The notes below the pieces were generated by a model. It was not told where the DNA came from. It saw only the letters and a program-made list of their open reading frames with translations, and made no database searches. From the NCBI GenBank assembly GCA_936450465.1, contig OW388296.1:31163638-31227637 (forward strand): a DNA stretch of 64,000 bases, in the 5' to 3' direction. Below are positions 1 through 10,950 of the stretch, piece by piece (within the stretch, counting starts at the first letter, position 1; each line of letters begins with the position of its first letter). Source of the DNA: Gibbula magus. Its lineage: Eukaryota > Mollusca > Gastropoda > Trochida > Trochidae. The position numbers were made by a program, and so were the translations under genes.

Positions 1-537
1 TGTTCAGCATCATTGTCACTTTGTATTCTGGAAGTATTAGGAAGTCATAATTTTAAATAATGTTAGGACGTACAACAATTGAACAAAACTGAAACGTGGT
101 AACTTACAGTGTTCACCTGTTTTACGTGATCCTTTATTACATTAATCGTTCAATTATATATGCAGTTAATGGGCATTAAATTAAAACAAGTGACGTATAT
201 TTCTTAAGTTGTTTAATTTAAATAGTTCAAATCTCCTTAAGAATTTAGCGAATACATAGTCGGGTAAACGAAAATTAATGGACTCGTATGCTTTTTCGGG
301 GTTCTTTAACAGTGATTTCAATTGGACCATGACTCATTTTAAAACATCTGGTCACAGTGGTTGTCTGATACCATAAAACCATTTCATTTTCAAAGTCCTG
401 AATTCAAAACCTTGATATCATTCGGATTAATTCTATATTCATTCTCGATAATTATCAAAGAGAGAGTTCCAATATCAGTCTAAACCGAGAAGTACAATAA
501 CCTACGTGTAAACTGATATCATAGCACTGATCTGGAT
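1..537. other. intergenic, no gene seen
   Basis: AT-rich sequence with stops in all frames. I see no domain, tRNA or tandem repeat in it before the inverted-repeat element that begins at the TTAA at 538. Confidence 0.5.
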
Positions 538-890
538 TTAAAGCGGCAATAGCACGTTTTTTTGCAAGTTCTATTTTTTCAAATTTCCAATTTATGATAG
601 TAGTTTATGTCATTTATATTTACTTTAGAGGGTAAAACATCTTATTACACAAACCAAGTATCCTTTGTGGTAATAACGATGTTGCGTATAAAGCAAAAAT
701 TGCATGGCGGCCATTTTATTGTGAACACATTTTATTATGTTTAATGACAAAAACAATTTCCATGGCTTTATGGAAACACTTTAACTTGAACTTTCCGAAG
801 TAATAAGGGTGTTTTATCATTGGTGATATTAGTTTTCAAATATATTTCATCGACCTATTTGAGCGAAAAAACGTGCTACTGCCCATTTAA
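538..890. mobile_element. TTAA-flanked MITE, copy 1
   Basis: Non-autonomous element bounded by TTAA on both sides. Its ends are inverted versions of AGGGGCAGTAGCACGTTTTT, slightly degenerate here (left reads agcggcaatagcacg, right ends gtgctactgccca). The same roughly 350-bp element recurs at 3064, 12990, 18064 (partial) and 63022. The TTAA flanks suggest piggyBac-type mobilisation (inference). The interior holds the conserved segment gcatggcggccatttt at about 712-727. It has no coding capacity. Confidence 0.8.
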
Positions 891-1445
891 AGCGGATGCA
901 GTCCTCTGCGTCGACCGTATTTATGGCAATTACATGTTTGCTACATCGTGCTCAATTCTAATTAATAATCGATAACTTTAAAGATTCCAAATTATATTAA
1001 AATACATTATTACATCATAAAATGACATTCAGTCTTTTTAAAAGAATAGTGTGAAGGCCTCTGATATTATGGACGAGAAAGTGCCGGGATGTCCTGGGCC
1101 GAATGGTGAATGTCCTCAGTAAACTGGTGTCGTCCATACACAACATGTGACCCGTACTACGGGATTTCATCTTTGTGTCTGTTCGTAAAGCACATTTTGC
1201 AGTTAGAAGAGATAGTTGATGACATTTATGAGATGCTTTCTGTAACTTCACTGATGAACTTACCCTTGTTGTCGAAACCTCGGTATTGAAGAAGAGGTGG
1301 TGATGGATTATTGCGTTGGTAAATATAGCTTGAAGAAATGACAGATGTTGTGAGTAACACTGAAAGAGCGAAAATTGAACAATCAGCAACTCATTACTTT
1401 TGTTATTGTTTCGCATCAATAATACCAGCTACTGTGGTACTACCA
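891..1445. other. intergenic, 3' flank of the first FZ gene
   Basis: No recognisable coding sequence. The open frames here have no domain and no family resemblance. It lies downstream of the minus-strand FZ gene, so its 3' untranslated region should be within it. I see no clear AATAAA on the minus strand. Confidence 0.4.
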
Positions 1446-2120
1446 TTATGGCGACTGCTCTTCAAGTATGTCGTACAGCACGGTGAGCTCGTTTATGATA
1501 TTGCCCAAAGTTTTCTGAAAAGCTTTCCTAAATCCCTCATATCCAAGACTCTTCTTCTGTGCATTATCGTTTGGTATTGATTCCGGCTGCAATGTGACGG
1601 TTGAAGCCTTGTCTATTTTGGAAGTAGAGGTGACTGTTTGTGAAGCCTGTGTTGGAGTTAAGGTTGTTGATAGTAGATTCGGTGAATGGCAGGCATGGCT
1701 GGTGTCGTTTAATGAGTAAAAAAGTTGACAATCAAACTTGTGTGGCCAGTTGAATCCATACTGACGCATTATACCAATACATCCAGACTTCGCTGCTAGA
1801 CAAAGCTCCCTGCAAGGTTGTCGGACTGTTGGAGGTTTTTCATAACATCTTGGTATAAACATGGAACAAAGGAAGTCCTTTAACTGATCTGAACATTGAA
1901 TCTCTATCAGCGGCCAGAACTGGTGAAGGTCCAATGCTGCTTCCTCTTGTGTTTCCTGCCCGAAGTGATTAGGAAAATAAGTTCCATGACTATAATCCAA
2001 GGCCTTACACATGGGGTTTTGAACTGGGACACAATTCTCATAATTATGTTCCTCGCATTTCACAGTCTGATAACCAAAGAACACCATCCACAGATACAGG
2101 ACATGGCTTGTGAAATACAT
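1446..2120 (-). CDS. secreted Frizzled-CRD protein, paralog 1
   Basis: Predicted secreted protein of 224 residues in one exon. The start is the ATG at 2120, directly before a hydrophobic signal peptide (residues 1-21); the frame stays open upstream but only from a GTG. A Frizzled-type cysteine-rich domain spans about 30-144. Its ten cysteines are at 30, 38, 76, 85, 92, 103, 107, 114, 131 and 144, with FZ hallmarks such as LDYSHGTYFPN, FLCSMFIPRC, QPCRELC and GFNWP. A Ser/Thr-rich linker follows (about 148-185), then a C-terminal segment LGYEGFRKAFQKTL shared with the other paralogs. The FZ fold binds Wnt lipid or fatty acids in known families. There is no netrin domain or 7-TM region, so it is neither a typical sFRP nor a receptor. 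It is the most divergent copy and lacks the Arg-rich run before the tail. Confidence 0.85.
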   Translation of the reverse strand: MYFTSHVLYLWMVFFGYQTVKCEEHNYENCVPVQNPMCKALDYSHGTYFPNHFGQETQEEAALDLHQFWPLIEIQCSDQLKDFLCSMFIPRCYEKPPTVRQPCRELCLAAKSGCIGIMRQYGFNWPHKFDCQLFYSLNDTSHACHSPNLLSTTLTPTQASQTVTSTSKIDKASTVTLQPESIPNDNAQKKSLGYEGFRKAFQKTLGNIINELTVLYDILEEQSP

Positions 2121-2432
2121 GGCTCTTAACAGAGGTTTTGCCACACTAGCTCTCTGTACTGAACTACAACTGTTTATTAGGATGTGGGTAATACTCTGAA
2201 ATAGGGAACATTGACAATAGTAATTGTAATTGTGTCTAAATTGCTCACTTAGGTTTCTGGACTAGTTTTATTAGGACTGGTGTTAAAGGTTGACATGTAT
2301 GAAAAGGTCAGCAGGCTTTGATAGGACACGACGGCCGTATATGTGTTACTAACGCTTATTCAAACTGTACCGCAAGAGGGGTTAATATAGAGATATCGCG
2401 GTTAAATAATTTTACGATGTTATATCATTGCG
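2121..2432. other. 5' flank of the first FZ gene
   Basis: Presumed promoter side of the minus-strand FZ gene. No TATA box at a convincing distance and no other feature recognised. Confidence 0.3.
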
Positions 2433-2970
2433 TACTGTAAATCCTTGAATCATCACCCTGCGATTATTAATTTCTAACAGCGATTTGACCCGACAGGCGA
2501 TTGTTTTTACGAAGCCATAATAATATATATTATGCAATATATACAATTGTAAAAAATCATAACAAAAACATCGTAATACAGTCAGGCCTCGATAACCCGA
2601 ACGCTTCCGTTTTTCATCAAAAACGTTCGGATTGTGAAATGTTCGGACTACTGAAATGAACTAAACAAGATGGAGTTTCTCCCCTATGAATCTACAGACA
2701 GACGAGATCGTATAAAGAATATCAAATGAGTTTGACACGCTGGGTATTTATAACTATCACAAAACATGAGTACGATGAATATTGTAAACGAAGTGAACGT
2801 AATGAAGTTAATCTTCGCATAAATGCTTATGCCTGATTTAGTTTCGAAAATGAGATACCCGCTAATTTATTCACATTTGCTCGGCGATTATTCGATGCAG
2901 GCGATTATTTCAAAGAGGGCTTAGACCCGGCGGTTATTCAAGGCAGGCGATTATTCAAGGATTTACGGTA
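2433..2970. mobile_element. TIR element with TACYGTAAATCC ends
   Basis: Left end at 2433 (tactgtaaatccttgaatc) is the inverted copy of the right end at about 2950-2970 (ttattcaaggatttacggta). Near the right end a short unit built on 'gcgattattcaa' repeats imperfectly (about 2882-2965), with a related piece near 2458-2500. A further inverted-repeat-like start (acagtcaggcctcgataacc, 2579) may be a nested element. No transposase frame is visible. The element at 54138-54566 has the same kind of TACCGTA end and internal short repeats. Confidence 0.6.
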
Positions 2971-3063
2971 ATTCCTATTGATGTGACGTCATAACTGTTA
3001 ACTTACCCCGTATGCACCTCGGCCACGAAGACGTGTGTCCTATTTATCGACGATTCACGTGGC

Positions 3064-3427
3064 TTAAAGGGGCAGTAGCACGTTTTTTGGAAATTTTATT
3101 TTTTCCAATTTCCCATTTATAATGATAGTTTGTGTCATTTATATTTACTCAAGAGGGTAAACAATCTTATAATACAAACCAATTATCCGTAGTGATGATA
3201 TCGGTGTTGCGTATAAAACCAAAATTGCATGGCGGCCATTTTATTGTGAACACATTTTATTATTTTGAATGACAAAGAACGACTCCCATGGCACTACGGA
3301 ACCATGTACATGAATTTTTTAACTTGATTTTCCAAAGAGAGGAGGGTGTTTTACCATTGGTGACATGATTTTTCAAATACATATCATCAACTTATTTGAG
3401 TGAAAAAACGTGCTACTGCCCCTTTAA
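3064..3427. mobile_element. TTAA-flanked MITE, copy 2
   Basis: Best-preserved full copy of the family seen at 538. It runs from TTAA-AGGGGCAGTAGCACG at the left to CGTGCTACTGCCCCT-TTAA at the right, with about 25-bp terminal inverted repeats and the conserved ATGGCGGCCATTTT core near 3229-3242. Confidence 0.85.
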
Positions 3428-3782
3428 ACTAGCGAGATATAAAGAAAATACTAAACTTGGTTGCGTTCCGTTTGTTTCTCTAAGACTGGAGTGTGTGAAA
3501 TACGATGCTAAAACGCCCTGAAGATAACTACGTGGTACTTTGGCGGATATCATCATTGAAAAGCAAGGAGACCTTAGACCTGATTAACCTGTGAAGAATA
3601 TCTTATTGGATATTGCCTGGAACTGAATATATGTACAATGGAGTCCTCGTCAAAGCCTACACGTACCTGTACTATTGCAGATATGTGATCCCTAATGTTA
3701 TGGTTATTGACTATTGAAAAAGTTTTACATCAGAGAGTTGCTTATTGTAAAATGAACTATATATGTGACTTCGTTTTAGATA

Positions 3783-3865
3783 CGTCTCGGTGGTTGAGTG
3801 GTAAACTTAATGTGACTATTCAATGAATAGAATTTGGTTCTGAATGGTGAATTTGAATCTTGCAT
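3783..3865 (+). repeat. possible tRNA-derived SINE relic
   Basis: Contains a box A-like 'ggtggttgagtgg' and, about 50 bases on, a box B-like 'gaatttgaatc'. It does not fold as a tRNA. Degenerate, so weakly supported. Confidence 0.25.
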
Positions 3866-4149
3866 TACACTCGTTCCGAAAACTTTCAAGATTGTATACC
3901 ATGACTGTTGTCCCAAACATAACACTGTTATAGGTATATATTCATTTTTAGTTTAGTCAGTGAATATGTATAAATTTGGTCACTTTCGAGATATTTCCCT
4001 CATTTTAAATCGGTTACTCTTATTGCATGTGTTAAGTCTATAAAACACATCTTCACAACGTCACAGGCGCAACGAAAAGATTTCCATATCTTCTCCTTCC
4101 GCCCTTGACCTCAACCCTCGCATTTTCAGTGCTAAGATGTTAACGTACT

Positions 4150-4355
4150 GCAGTCTAATCGGATAAGCCAATCAGAAGACAGTTGAATTGCCTCTGTGAC
4201 TGTGTCGATCGTCGCTTATTTTGAATTGGTTCCGAATGTAAACGCCGATTTCATTGGCTGTATGTTAGCAGATGGAAATGGACGTACCTCGTGATCACAA
4301 TAGGTGTCGCTGATTCGTTTCACCACATCTGCTTAGGTTGAAGGCAAGGTAAAAA
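4150..4355 (+). promoter_or_regulatory. candidate CCAAT-box promoter
   Basis: Three CCAAT/ATTGG boxes lie within about 90 bases (ccaat near 4165; attgg near 4223 and 4252), 100-190 bases before an ATG in good context at 4356. Clustered CCAAT boxes are typical of NF-Y-dependent TATA-less promoters. No transcript evidence is available, so this is inference. Confidence 0.25.
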
Positions 4356-4496
4356 ATGGAGAGATCTCGATACATTTTCACCTTGCCTTGGGAAGATGAT
4401 AAAACACTGCTTGATTTTGTAGCACTTGATCAGTTGAAGTTAATTGGTGTTACTGCACTGAATTATAATGACTTAAATTTGTGCAAAGCGATATAA
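4356..4496 (+). CDS. short reading frame of unknown nature
   Basis: A 46-residue frame starting at an ATG with A at -3 and G at +4, following the CCAAT-rich stretch. It begins MERSRYIFTLPWEDD and ends in TAA. I do not recognise it. It could be a first coding exon that splices before the stop (no strong GT donor seen), a microprotein, or chance. Its composition looks protein-like, with acidic and hydrophobic residues alternating. Confidence 0.2.
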   Translation: MERSRYIFTLPWEDDKTLLDFVALDQLKLIGVTALNYNDLNLCKAI

Positions 4497-5776
4497 AACC
4501 AAATGAAGATTTGACAGTCTGTTTATGGTCATCTGAACACTGGTAGTAATGTGATTGCAATAACATTATACTCTCCATTGAGCTAGGCTACTCAAATCAT
4601 ATACAAACTTTTCATAGCCTCTTACAAACAGTGTTCCAGTTTACCGGTAAAAATCGGTATTTTACCGGAATTTTCGAAGTTAAACTGGTATTTCTCATTA
4701 CTGTCAGTCCCAAGGACCGGCAATTTCTAAATTGTGTATTTGTGCAGAAATGATCCTAAATAAGCATATACAAATAAGAAGTCCTTAATTTTGTATTTAT
4801 GCTAAATAAGCATTTGTCAATCTCATATTTACACCCAAAACAAATCATAAATTGATCAAAACAAATGCTTATCAGTGCTGCATGACAGACAGGAAACGCC
4901 AATCAAGGTGTTGACCTAATTCCATGCAATTCTCCAAGAAGGGGGACTGGTTTATTTTTGTATAGGGGTGACAGGAGTTGCATAGTTCAAATAGGATAGA
5001 GCACAATAACTTATTAAACGATTATTACTGATAGAAAATAAACATTGATTTTAGTCTAAACTTAAATAAAATAATTAGGTAATAGATTTGTCAAACCAAG
5101 TGTCACAACTTGACTATGCGAGTCACTTTGAATGTTGGAAAGCCGAAGGAAGGCTAGGAGATTGTTTGTCTGGCCTGACAGTACGGGCGGACTGCACGTG
5201 CGGAGCGTGCGTGTTGGGGTGAGACAGTGCACATGTGAGTATCGGCAGACGGGAGAGCGACTGGTTGAGAGAAGGTCGTTTATTATTCACAGGTCGAATG
5301 GACGTGAGTATTGCATTTTGACTGCTTTGATTTTGAAAGAATGTTTCAGTAGTATAAAGCTACAGGACTTTTATCATATTAATGTATAATGTTATCAATG
5401 TTTATAAAAAAAATTGTGGGAAGTTATATTTTACCATACTTGTGAAGTGAGAATGTCATTGAGTAATGCTGTGAATTTTTGGTGAATTGTGAATTTATGA
5501 ATAGTGAACATGCAGTAATGTTATGCAGTGTATAAGTATTCTATCTACATGAAAACCATGTTTCCATTGTATAACATGGTTGCAGCTAACTTCCCTTGAC
5601 CGAAGTTAACGCCAGTCTGACACGGTAGGGAGCGTAAGCTGATGTAGCTGACAGACGGGGAGCTGTTAGAACTCGACAACTCGTCGTTATGTCTGTCTGG
5701 ACTGGAGCGTGACAGTCGCCGTAATCAGTATCTGGACAGCTGACGTGTTGCTGGGAAGACGTGGCAGCTGTGTGAG

Positions 5777-5796
5777 TGACGTCATGACGGACGTCA
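5777..5796. promoter_or_regulatory. paired CRE-like sites
   Basis: A perfect TGACGTCA palindrome (5777-5784) is followed seven bases later by ACGTCA (5791-5796). These match CREB/ATF sites. The surrounding segment is GC-richer than average, but no transcript start can be assigned. Confidence 0.3.
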
Positions 5797-6232
5797 TATG
5801 TTCCTGCGCCAGTGGAAATGTGCTGGTGTAGTGGGGAGAGGGTGGTATGTAAACCCTCAGTGTAGTGTTGTGTTCCGATGAACTGTGACCACAACTGTGT
5901 AATCCCGAGTGAGTGGGGTTAGAAGAGACCTCTAGGTAAACCCAGTGAGTCGGTGGACGTGACTCGTGACTTCCTTCACTAGGAGTAGATTCATTTCAAG
6001 TAGCATGACTTGGCGTCTCGTGTTGAAAGCAACACATTACGAACCTTATCCTAGGCCACACGGGCCTTGTTATCCCACCGGTATGTAATACCGTGGGATA
6101 TAGTCATCACCCCGGCCGTCTGTCCGTCCGTCCGTAATCATTTCGTTTCCGGAGCAGAACTCTCAAACCATTCATGATATCTTTCTGAAACTTTGCATGT
6201 GTATTACCCACTAACTGAAGTGGTGCCTTTTG

Positions 6233-7823
6233 CCTACCGCGACATTAAATCAGTAGTAAGCGCACATAAATGCAACTCCGATTATTTTCCGTGCCAAAGA
6301 GGAGTCCGACAGGGAGAAAATCATCTCCACTTTTATTTTCAATCTTTCTCAACGATCTTGAGAATGATCTATATCGACATGGTTGTAATGGAGTGAACCT
6401 TAAACTATCAAATGAGTCCGACTTCGATATTTGGCTGCAACTCCTACTGTTGCTCTACGCCGATGATACCGTTTTATTTGGTCTTACACCCATTGCACTG
6501 CAAAAATCTCTTGATTCGTTTCACAACAACTGTACTACTTGGAAGTTCAATGTAAATGTATCAAAAACGAAAATATTAGTATTTGGTTCAGGACCCGCAG
6601 CTAAATCAAACTTAGTTTTTAAATTCGGCGAAAGATCTCTTAGTTTAGTCGACAGTTATGTATATCTTGGGATTAAGTTACATAGAAATAAAAGAATGTT
6701 AACTGGAATAAAAGCTATAGCTGAGAATGCCACAAAAGCCATGTTTAGTTTGTTGAAAAAAGCGAGAAATCTGAACTTGCCTCTCGATTGTCTAATATCG
6801 GCATTTGATACGATGATTGTTCCTATTTTAAGTTATGGTTCAGAAGTATGGGGATTTGAGAAACTTGATCTTATAGAAAATATCCACATCAAATTCTTAA
6901 AATTTGCCTCGGGTTTACGAAAATCAACACCACATTTTATGGTTTATGGCGAATTTGGTAGATCACCAATTTATATAAAGATGTATCAACGTATGCTGTC
7001 TTTTTGGCACAAACTAACATGTGCTGAAACATTAAAACTATCCAATGTGTTGTATCATATCAGCCTTAACAAATACAAAGAAAATATCATATCAGACCCA
7101 TGGATTCATTTTATCAAAACTTTATTAGATAGAATTGGCTTATCAAATGTATTTGTAAATCCGTTGGTATGCTCTACGTCTTTCCTAGTTCTGAAAGCTG
7201 GACAAATTCTAACTGATCAATTTATTCAACAATGGCGAGAAAACATCACATCAAGCCCAAAAGGACTCTATTATCAACACTATAAACAATCACTTGCTTT
7301 TGAAAATTATCTTCTTTTACCAAGAAATATCTATATGCCGATTTTGAAATTCAGAACACTAAACCTAAACTTACCAATTGAAACTGGAAGATGGCATAGC
7401 ATACCAAGAGATGAAAGAACTTGTAAAATCTGTAACTTGAATGAAATAGGTGACGAATTACACTATATACTTACATGTCCAACGTTATATGAAAAACGAA
7501 AGTTATATTTACCCATTATGCAGAGTTTAAACGCTATATGTAACCTTACCCATGCTCTAACTCCATCAACTAAACGAAATATGAAATTTTTGTCAAACTT
7601 CGTTATCCATCTTAACAATCTGTTATCCAATGTTTAATCACTAAATGATATTTTACACTTAAGTTATGTAACCAACTGTATGTGATCGGTTAATTAATTA
7701 ATTATATATGTAATCAATAATCGTCTGCCATAAGACGCATGCCTTCATTATGAAAATATGTATCTATGTATGCTCTTGTACCACTAAGGTGGTTTTTTGA
7801 GTAATAAAATCGTTGAATCGTTG
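6233..7823 (+). mobile_element. 5'-truncated LINE (L2/CR1-like)
   Basis: Begins inside the reverse transcriptase domain and ends in a 3' tail of 'gttgaatcgttg'-type repeats after 'gtaccactaaggtgg' (about 7775-7823). The host unit reads 'gtgccttttg' at the left junction and continues with 'atattttcagattt' at the right. That is exactly the uninterrupted unit sequence at 7981-8007, so both boundaries can be placed to within a few bases. A target duplication is absent or only 'ttg'. Confidence 0.85.
6236..7637 (+). pseudogene. LINE reverse transcriptase C-terminal part, frameshifted
   Basis: Encodes the reverse transcriptase from just before the RQGxxxSPLLFxxFLNDLE block, through the catalytic YADD (LLLYADDTVLFG, about 6447-6482), the thumb and the C-terminal region with a CKICNLNEIGDELHYILTCP zinc-binding motif typical of L2/CR1-type LINEs. 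'GVRQGEN' and 'SPLLFSIFLNDLE' are in different frames (shift near 6310-6330). After that the frame stays open for about 450 residues to the stop at 7637. The endonuclease and the N-terminal reverse transcriptase are missing, so it is a dead-on-arrival insertion. Confidence 0.85.
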
Positions 7824-8394
7824 ATATTTTCAGATTTCTGAAAAAAAAATGTTTTCGTTTCCATAGAAACATGTTGAAGTTGGACTTTGTTCAGAGACAG
7901 GTTCGTTTCCGGAGCACAGCTCCAAAACTGTTCATCATATCTTCCTGAAACTTTGCATGTATATTACCCACTAACTGAAGTGGTGCCTTTTGATATTTTC
8001 AGATTTCTGAAATTTTTATTTTTTTTCGTTTCCATAGAAACTTGTTGAATTTGGACTTTGTTCAGAGACAGGTTCATTTCCGGAGCACAGCTCCAAAACC
8101 GTTCATCATATCTTCCTGAAACTTTGCATGTGTATTACCCATTGACTGAAGTGGTGCCTTTTGATATTATCAGATTTTTTCTGAAAATTTTTTTTTTTCT
8201 GTTTCCAAAGAAACATGAGAGGGATGTTGGTTGTTGTTGATTTTGACTGCTTCTGGAACCCTTAACATCCCTGAAACTCTGTAATACCCACTAACTGAAG
8301 TACGGTAGTAGATACACAAGTATCTGTCAAAGATGTGTTTTACAAATTTTGTGGAACCGGTGGGATATGTCATCTTCTGATGACTCTTGTTATT

Positions 8395-9466
8395 ATCCCC
8401 CGCCACGAAGTGGAAGGGGGATATAGGTTTGGGCTCCGTCCGTCCGTCCGTCCGTGCTTCCGTCCGTCCGCTATAAAGGGGACACTTTTTCTCAGAAACT
8501 ATTTAAGATGGGACAACCAAATTTGGTGTGTGGCTTGTGGACATAAATACCTCGATGGAGTTCGAAAATAAGAAACGTGTGATTATTTTTTCCGGAGTTA
8601 TTGCCCTTGTTCCGTATTTTCGGACTCTGTTCATGGTATCTCCAAAGGGGACAGCTTTTCTCAGAAACTGTTTAGGATAGAGTTTCCAAATTTGGTGTGT
8701 GGCTTGTGGACATAAATACCTCGATGGAGTTCGAAAATAAGAACCGTGTGATTATTTTTTCTAGAGTTATTGCCCTTGTTCCGTATTTTCGGACTCTGTT
8801 CATGGTATCTCCAAAGGGGACAGCTTTTCTCAGAAACTGTTTAGGATAGAGTTTCCAAATTTGGTGTGTGGCTTGTGGACATAAATACCTTGATGGAGTT
8901 CGAAAATAAGAACCGTGTGATTATATTTTCCGGAGTTATTGCCCTTGTTCCGTATGTTTGGACTCGGTTAATGCTATCTCTAAAGGGGACAGCTTTTCTC
9001 AGACTATTTAAGATAGGATTACCAAATTTGGTGGATGGCTTGAGGGCACAAGTACCTTGATGGAGTTCGAAAATGAGAAGCACGCAATTAATCTTTGCGG
9101 AGTTATTGCCCTTGTTCTGTACATTTGGACTCTGTTCAAGGTATCACCAAAGGGGACAGCTTTTCTCAGAAACTATTTAAGATAGGATAACCAAATTTGG
9201 TGTGTACTTTAAGGCCATCGATACCTTGATGGAGTTTGAAAAAAAGATGCATGTGATTATTTTTTCCGGAGTTATTCCCCTTGTTCCGCTTTTTCGACTC
9301 GGTTTCAAGTATCCAAGGATATAGCTTTTCTCAGACATTGTTTAACATCAAATCACTTGTGTGACTTGAGGATATCGTTACCTTAATGGAAAGAAAATGA
9401 GAAGCGCACAATTATTTCTTCTTGAATTATTGCCCTTGTTCTCATTTCTTGTGTCTGGCGGGGGAT
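8395..9466. mobile_element. pearl-like element with 169-bp tandem units
   Basis: Ends are a perfect 11-bp inverted repeat, atcccccgcca (8395-8405) and tggcgggggat (9456-9466). The left end forms a hairpin (tcccccgcca...tggaaggggga) followed by (CCGT)n at about 8437-8469. Then come about five to six tandem units of about 169 bp (unit starts near 8474, 8641, 8810, 8979, 9146 and 9312), each with 'aaggggacagcttttctcagaaact' variants and 'gttattgcccttgttc'. Divergence between units rises toward the right. Non-coding. Confidence 0.75.
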
Positions 9467-10950
9467 GTTGATGACTATGTCTTCTTGTTGAACTGTAATG
9501 TTGTAGTTTTGTATTAGTATTTACATGTATGTTCCTGGCATCTGTAATGTGAAATATGTGTTTGTATGAGAGTGTATTGGAATGTGGACGTTCTGTAGAG
9601 AGCTAGAACGTATGAGGTGAGTGTTTGTGAAGCAAGTAGTGTATGAATATGAAGTGAGGGTCAAACTGGTGTAGTGATGTGTTGAGTCTGTAGCGAAAGT
9701 ATGCGTGAAGTGTTTTATTGGAGTGGTTTTTGTTATGTCCGAATGGTTTTGTTTTGTGGGTAATAAACTTATAAAACAGAAAAGTGTTGTTGTGAGCTTT
9801 GACGTGGGTGACCCCAGTACTTGTGACACCAAGAAACAATAAATTTGTTTGAAGTTTTGTCAATTGCCAACCATGTGTTGAAAATGGATTATCCGGGAGG
9901 TCTGCACTGTAGTCAACATGCATAATTTCGGCTTTCAATGTCGTAGTTTGTGACAGCCATGCAGCTCAATGTTACCAAAATCCATATGTTGAGGTATGTT
10001 TCAAAATATCACTGATGAAATGTTTTCAGGTGTAAAACATTTGAAAAGCATTACAAGTTTTTGGTTTAAAAGTTATTGAGTCAGTATAGTGACGTCACTT
10101 CCGTCTGAGCGAGTTGTAATTCGATGTTGTTTGCAGGTAGAATCGACTTAGCAGCGTAATTTGGGCCGAAAAGTAAGTAAGTTAACAAAAAGTTGCCCAT
10201 GGCAAATTAGTATGAAACCTAATAAAGGATCGGCGGTAAGTTTCGTTATATGTCGTTGTGTATGTTTTGAAATATAAGCCACGAATGTGGTCGAGTCGAG
10301 AGGTGCGAAAACGCAACCAAGAGTTGCCAAGATGGCGGGTGTCGCTCCTTTAGCCTATTGTATAGAGAGGGGGGGGGGGGGGCGTGGATACTTTTATATA
10401 CATTGTTTACATTGAGATCTTTGGTATCCTCACATTTCTGTGGAATTAGACTATCCCAGATAATGAGATTCCTCAAGTGACGTCACAGATGTCATCGCTT
10501 CAGGGACCTAACCCCCGAAGATTTTCATTCTGGTCGCCGGGGTTAAATTAGGCGTTTTTTTTAAAAAGTCTTATATAAGTAATTTATGGACCGATTTCAG
10601 AAATTTAAAATCGAGCAATTCGAGTCAAATTGACACCCCATTTTAATGAATACGAATTTGACCATATATCATTACATCTAACCTTTAACTAAAGTCATTT
10701 AAACACATCTGTATTCCGTATTCAAAGAAGTGATTCAAATTGTAACGTTAAGTGTTTTATTGACGGTAACAATACATTAAACATTCCATCAATCCTACTT
10801 AAGAAGGGAATAGACTGTGGTTGTCGAACTATGAGATAACTTAAATACCTTTCAGGAATCCAGATCCGTAACACCAAGTGAAATATCAAAAATTAGACAT
10901 TATACACAGTCTTAGGAATCCTTTTGTAACGTGTGTCAAATTGTCACGCT
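9467..10950. other. intergenic; poly-G tract
   Basis: No supported gene. It contains a run of about 15 G at about 10367-10382, and 'attatccgggagg.ctg' (about 9890-9905), which recurs at 40258 and marks a dispersed repeat. A minus-strand AATAAA (10756-10761) lies about 190 bases past the stop of the second FZ gene and may be its polyadenylation signal. Confidence 0.4.
10756..10761 (-). terminator. candidate polyadenylation signal of FZ paralog 2
   Basis: AATAAA on the minus strand (tttatt on plus), about 190 bases downstream of the stop codon at 10951. Position and sequence suit a 3'-end signal; unproven. Confidence 0.35.

Larger units (their letters stand above)
3428..6070. other. intergenic with scattered motifs
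   Basis: No supported gene. It contains a possible SINE relic near 3783-3865, three CCAAT-type boxes (about 4165, 4223 and 4252) ahead of a short reading frame at 4356, a small palindromic 'accggtaaaaatcggtattttaccgg' patch near 4643, and a GC-richer stretch (5130-6060) that contains two CRE-like motifs. The GC-richer stretch could be an exon, a promoter or an unrecognised repeat. Confidence 0.4.
6071..8367. mobile_element. pearl-like tandem-repeat element, interrupted by a LINE
   Basis: Bounded by a perfect 12-bp inverted repeat, tatcccaccggt (6071-6082) and accggtgggata (8356-8367). Just inside the left end a hairpin (cccaccggtat/ataccgtggg) is followed by a (CCGT)n run (about 6117-6133). 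The body consists of about 171-bp tandem units starting near 6141, 7901 and 8072, each with 'tttccggagca', 'actttgcatgt.tattaccca' and 'agtggtgccttttg'. The first unit is split by the LINE at about 6233-7823. This is the layout of bivalve 'pearl' elements. Confidence 0.7.

Noticed and set aside
5586..5894. 102-residue minus-strand frame in a GC-richer patch
   Set aside because: No signal peptide, domain or conserved motif. The patch may be regulatory or repeat-derived, but coding is not supported.
9521..9938. Overlapping minus-strand frames with Thr/His-rich peptides
   Set aside because: Two overlapping frames of similar length, no domain, and composition driven by GT-rich sequence.
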